From Lentzea sp. NBRC 105346 (lineage in GTDB: Bacteria; Actinomycetota; Actinomycetes; Mycobacteriales; Pseudonocardiaceae), in assembly GCF_030269605.1 (NCBI RefSeq), contig NZ_BSTQ01000022.1, positions 1 to 64,000 of the forward strand: a stretch of DNA of 64,000 bases, given 5' to 3'. Numbering within the stretch: the stretch's first letter is position 1; each line of letters starts with the position of its first letter. A model generated the notes under the pieces. It was not told where the DNA came from and ran no database searches. It saw only the letters and a list, made by a program, of their open reading frames with translations. The position numbers and the translations under genes were made by a program. This document shows, one piece after another, positions 39,201 to 45,200 of the stretch.

Positions 39201-42200
39201 ACTGCTCACGACCGTGCCCGCGGCCGTCAAAGCGGACATCACCGACGTCCTGGTCACCGGGTTGCGCATGGCAGTCACCCGCTGGCGGACCGAACGCGGC
39301 GCCGACGACACGGCGCTGGTGCTCGACCTGGAGCGGCATGGCCGCGAGCAGCTGACCGATGACGTCGACCTGTCGCGCACGGTCGGCTGGTTCACCGCCA
39401 TCGCTCCGGTCCGCCTGCCCGCGGTGACCACCATCAAGGAGGTGAAGGACAGGCTCGGCGCCGCGCCTGACAACGGCATCGGCTATGGCCTGCTGCGGTA
39501 CTGCAACGCTCGCACGGCGGCGGTGCTGGCTCATGCGGGCAGTCCGCAGGTGCTGTTCAACTACCTCGGCCGTTTCCCCGCGAGTACCGGCGAGGACTGG
39601 GAGTCCGCGCCGGAACCGTTGTCCACCAAGCCCGATCCAGATCTCGGCACGCCGTACCTGCTCGAGATCAACGCGCTGTGCCGGGACACCCCGGCCGGCC
39701 CAGAGTTGGAAGCCGTCCTCACCTACACCGACGACGGTGTCGGCCTCAACGGCGTGACCGCGCTCGCCGACGCGTGGGCTGGCGCACTGCGTGACCTGGC
39801 GACCGCCGAACACCGGATCACGCCGGACCTGATCACACTGACACCGGCCGAGATCGACCGCGCGACCGGCGCCACCGACGTCGCGGTGTGCGACATCTGG
39901 CCGCTGTCCCCGTTGCAGGACGGCCTGTTCTTCCAGGCCGGCCTGGCGGGCGACGCGGACGTGTACGTGGCGCAGAACGCCTTCGACTTCGCGGGACGAC
40001 TGGATGCCGACGCGTTGTCCAGGGCGTTCGCCGCGGTGCTCGAACGGCATCCGGCGACGCGGCTCGGCTTCACCGCCGAGGGGCTGCCCCGGCCGGTGGC
40101 GTTGGTCGGAGCCGATCTGGACGCGCGGGTCGCCGTGATCGAGTCCACTGTGGAGGGTCTTGCCGAGCTGATGGCCGCCGACCGGCGGGCTCCGTTCGAC
40201 CTGGCCCGCCCGCCGCTGTGCCGGCTGACCGTCGTGCGGCTGCCCGAGCACGACCGGCTGCTGCTCACCTACCACATGCTGCTGTGGGACGGCTGGTCGC
40301 GCGAACTCGTGCTGCGCGACCTGTTCGGCCACTACGCGGGCCGCACCGAACCGCTGCCCCGCGCGTCGTTCCCGGACTACCTGCGCTGGCTGGACCGGCA
40401 GGACGCCGACGCGTCCCGCAAGGCGTGGTCGGACGCGTTCGCCGGGCTCACCGAGCCGACCGTGCTCTACCCGGCCGCCGCCGGCACCGAGCCGGTGCTC
40501 GCCACCAGCCTTTCGTTCCAGCTCTCCACGACCGACACCGAGCGGCTGAACACGGTGGTGCGGCAGGGCGGAGTAACCCTCAACGCCGTGCTGAGCACCG
40601 CGCTCGCCGTGGTGCTCGGGCACGCTTCGGGGCGCGACGAGGCCTCGTTCGGCATCACGGTCGCGGGCCGCCCCACCGAGCTCGACGGCATCGACGAGGT
40701 CGTGGGCGTCTTCCTCAACACCGTGCCCGCGACGGTCCGGATGGCGCCCGGCGAACCGGTGTCCACCGTGGTCCGCCGGGTGCAGGCCGACCGGGTCGAC
40801 CTGATGGCCCACGACTACCTCGGACTCGGCGACATCCAGCGGGCGATCGGCCGCGGACCGTTGTTCGACAACCTGTACGTGCTGCAGAACTTCCTCGACG
40901 ACGACACGTTCACCGACCTCGAGGCCATGCACGGCATCACCGGTGTGGAGCACGCCGACGCGACGCACTACCCGCTCACCTGGGTGGCGACTCCCGGCCG
41001 CCAGCTGCGCGTGCGTCTGGAGTACCGCGCGGACGTGGTGCCCGCCGCCGAGGCGGAGGCTCTGCTGGCGCGGCTGGAGTCCGTGCTGCACCAGGTGATC
41101 GCCGACATCGACACCCCGGTCGGTGCGCTGGTGCTCGCGTCGTCGCCGGCGCCTGCCGGAAAGTCCAGCCCGATCGGCGAGGCGACAATCTCCGACCTGC
41201 TGGCCGAACAGGCCGCGGGGACACCGGACGCGCTCGCGCTGACGTTCGAGGACCGGACGCTGACCTACGCCGAGCTCGACGCGTCAGTGAACCGCATGGC
41301 CAGGTTGCTGCAGGAGCACGGCGCCGGGCCCGAGGTGATCATCGGCCTGGCCGTGCCGCGGTCGATCGAGATGGTGGTGGCGCTGTTCGCGGTGCTGCGG
41401 GCCGGGGCCGCCTACCTGCCGCTGGAGCTCGACCACCCGGACGACCGCCTGCACGACATGCTCGCCGACGCCGCACCCCGGCTCGTACTGTCCACATCGG
41501 ACGTCGCGCACCGGTTCCCCGGCGCGGTGTGTATCGACACCATTGATTTGTCGGGATTCAGCGCTGCCCCGGTTCCCAGACCGGCGGGGCTGACGCTCGA
41601 ACACTCGGCGTACGTGATCTACACGTCCGGTTCGACCGGGCGGCCCAAGGGTGTCGTCACGCCGTATCGCGGCCTGACCAACATGCAGCTCAACCACCGC
41701 GAGGCGATCTTCGGCCCGACCGTGGCCGCCGCGGGCGGGCGCATCCTCACCATCGCGCACACCGTGTCGTTCTCCTTCGACATGTCGTGGGAGGAGCTGC
41801 TGTGGCTGGTCGAGGGCCACCACGTGCACATCTGCGACGAGCAGCTGCGCCGCGACGCACTCGAGTTGGTCGCCTACATCGATCGCCATCGCGTGGACGT
41901 GATCAACGTGACGCCGACCTACGCCCAGCACCTGCTCGACGCCGGACTGCTGGACGGGTACCGGCCCGCCCTGGTGCTGCTCGGTGGTGAGGCCGTGCCG
42001 CAAGGATTGTGGGAGGTGTTGCGGGACACCGAGGGCGTCACCGCGTACAACCTCTACGGTCCGACCGAGTACACGATCAACACTATGGGCGCGGGCACTC
42101 TGGACAGCGCCACCGCGACCGTCGGCGTCCCGATCTGGAACACCGTGGGCCACGTGCTGGACCCGTGGCTGCGGCCGGTGCCCGCCGGGGTGACCGGCGA

Positions 42201-45200
42201 GCTCTACATCAGCGGAACCGGTCTGGCGCGGGGATATCTGCACCGGGCGGGGCTCACCGCGGCGCGGTTCGTGGCCAACCCGTTCGGGCCTGGCCGGTTG
42301 TACCGCACGGGCGACCTCGTCCGCGTGCGGCCCGACGGCAACCTGGACTTCCTCGGCCGCACCGACGACCAGGTGAAGATCCGCGGTTACCGGATCGAGC
42401 TCGGCGAGGTCGAGGCGGCGGTCGCGCGGCAGCCCGGGGTGCGGCAATGCGCCGTGCTGGCGCTGTCCGACCCGCCTCGGCTGGCCGCCTATCTGGTCGG
42501 TGACGCGGCGCCGGAGACGGTTCAGCACTCGCTGAAGTCCGTGCTTCCCGGCTACATGGTGCCGACCGCGTGGGCGGTCGTGCCGGCGTTGCCGCTGACG
42601 GTCAACGGCAAGCTCGACACCGCCGCGCTGCCGCCAGCTTCGTCCGTGGCCGTGTCTTCGCGATCGGCTTCCTCGGACACCGAACTCACGCTATGCGCGT
42701 TGTTCGGCGAGACGCTCGGGGTGGACGACTTCGGTGTCGAGGACGACTTCTTCGACCGCGGCGGCCACTCGCTGGTCGCGATCCGGCTGCTCGGCCGGGT
42801 CCGGGCAGCGCTTGGCGGGGACGTCTCCCTGCGCACCCTGTTCGACGCGCGCACTCCGGAACGTCTCGCGGTGGCGTTGCCGGGTGCCAGTGCTTTGCCC
42901 GCGCTGGTCGCGGGACCGCGTCCTCCCCGGTTGCCGTTGTCGGCGGCTCAGGAACGGTTGTGGTTGCTGCAACAGGTCGATCCTGGTTCGACCGCCTACA
43001 GCTATCCGCTGCTGGTGCGCCTGAACGGTGCCGTCGATGTCGATGTGCTGCGTTTGGCACTGTCCGATGTGGTCGGTCGGCACGAGGTGCTGCGCACCCA
43101 GATCACCGACGAGCCCGCGCAACGGATCCTCGACCCGCAACCGGTCGAGGTCTCGGTCGTGCGGGGTCCGGTGTCCGACGTGATCTCCGACGCGCTGGCC
43201 ACGCCGATCGCGCTCTCCTCGGGGCTGCCGATCCGGTGCACGGTGGTCTCGGATGGTTCCGACACGGTGTTGGTACTTGTGCTCCACCACATCGCCATGG
43301 ACGAGTGGTCCGACCGGCCGTTCCTCGCCGATCTCGACACCGCCTACGCGGCCCGGCTGCGCGGGGAGGCGCCGGGGTGGGATCCGTTGCCCGTCCAGTA
43401 CGCCGACTACGCGCTCTGGCACGCCGCGGTGCTCGATTCACGCTTCTCGACCGAACGCGACTTCTGGCGGACGTACCTGGCCGGTCTGCCGGAGGAGATC
43501 ACCCCGCCCGCGGATGGTGGCCGCGGTGGCCGTGCGGGCGCGGTGTCCGTCGACCTGCCGCCGTCGATGATCGAGCCGTTGCGCTCGGTGGCGAAGGCGG
43601 AGTCGGCGAGCCTCTTCATGGCGCTGCACACCGGTCTGGCCGTCCTCTTGTCGCGGCTGGGCGCGGGGGAGGACGTGCCGATCGGCAGCCCAACATCGGG
43701 CCGGACCGACGCTGCGCTCAACGACCTCGTCGGGTTCTTCGTCAACACAGTGGTGCTGCGGGCCGACCTGTCCGGCTCACCGTCCTTTGTGGAGTTGCTG
43801 CGCCGCGTGCGGGAGGCCGACCTGGCCGCGTTCGAGCACGCGACGCTGCCGTTCCAGCAGGTTGTGGAGATCGTCAACCCGGTGCGCGTCGCCGGGCGCA
43901 ACCCGTTGTTCCAGGTCATGCTCGGTTACCACCATCGCGCGTCGGGCGGTGACACGCTCCTGGGGCTTCCGGTTGGTGAGGCGCCTGGGTTCGAGGCCGA
44001 TCCGAAGGTCGACCTCAACGTCACGTTCGTCGATGGCGGGCCCAGCGTGGAGCTGACGCTGGAGTACGACTCGGCGCGGTTCACCGCCGCGACGGCACAG
44101 CGGATGGTGGAACGGCTGGTGGCCGTGCTGGCCGCGTTCGCCGCCGATCCGACCCAGCCGGTGCATGCCGTGGACGTGTTCTCCGCCGCTGACTCTGCGG
44201 ATGTGGCGCGGTTCCGGTCCGGCGGACCGTTGGGTGAGGTTGGGGAGCCGTGGTTTGTGCGGTTCCGTTCGCGCGCGATGGCGACGCCTGGTGCGGTGGC
44301 CTGTGAGTTCGGCGACCGGGTGCTGACGTACGGCGAGTTGGACGGGTTGTCCGACGCCGTGGCCGCGATGCTGGTGCGCCGCGGGGTTGGTGCGGGGGAC
44401 CTGGTCGGGCTGGCGATGCCGCGCACCGCTGACTTGGTGGTGGCGCTGCTCGGGGTGGCCAAGACCGGGGCCGCGTATCTGCCGCTGGACCCGGCGTTCC
44501 CGGAGGATCGGCTGCGGTTCATGGTGGAGGACGCGGAGCCCGCAGTTGTGTTGAAAGACCTCGACGACATCGAGCCGATGCCGTTCTCGCCGGTCGTACC
44601 CGACCCGTCGGCTCCCGCGTACGTGATCTACACGTCCGGTTCCACCGGCCGCCCCAAGGGCGTCGTGGTGCCCCACAGCGCGCTGGCGGCGTTCCTCGCA
44701 GCCGCCCCGCCGATCGCCGCGCAGGACCGGCTGCTGGCCGTGACCACCCTGTCCTTCGACATCGCGGTGCTCGAACTGATGGCCCCACTGGCCGCCGGTG
44801 CCCGAGTCGTGCTGGCGTCGGCCGACGAGGTGCGCGACCCGCGCCTGCTCGCCGAGAAGGACTTCACCGTCATGCAGGCCACGCCGTCGCTGTGGTCGGC
44901 GCTGCTCGAATCGTCCGAAGTGGACCTGTCGGGCGTGCGGGCACTGGTCGGCGGCGAGGCGTTGCCACCGGAGCTGGCCCGCACCCTGGCGTCGCGCGCG
45001 GCGAGCGTGACCAACCTCTACGGGCCGACCGAAGTGACAGTGTGGGCAACGTCTTCCTCGGTCGACGGGACCCGTCCGACGATCGGCCGGCCGTTCGCCG
45101 GAACCAGCGCGTACGTGCTGGACTCGGCTCTGCGGCCGGTGCCGCCAGGAGTGGTGGGGGAGTTGTACCTCGCGGGCGACCAGGTGGCCACCGGTTACCT

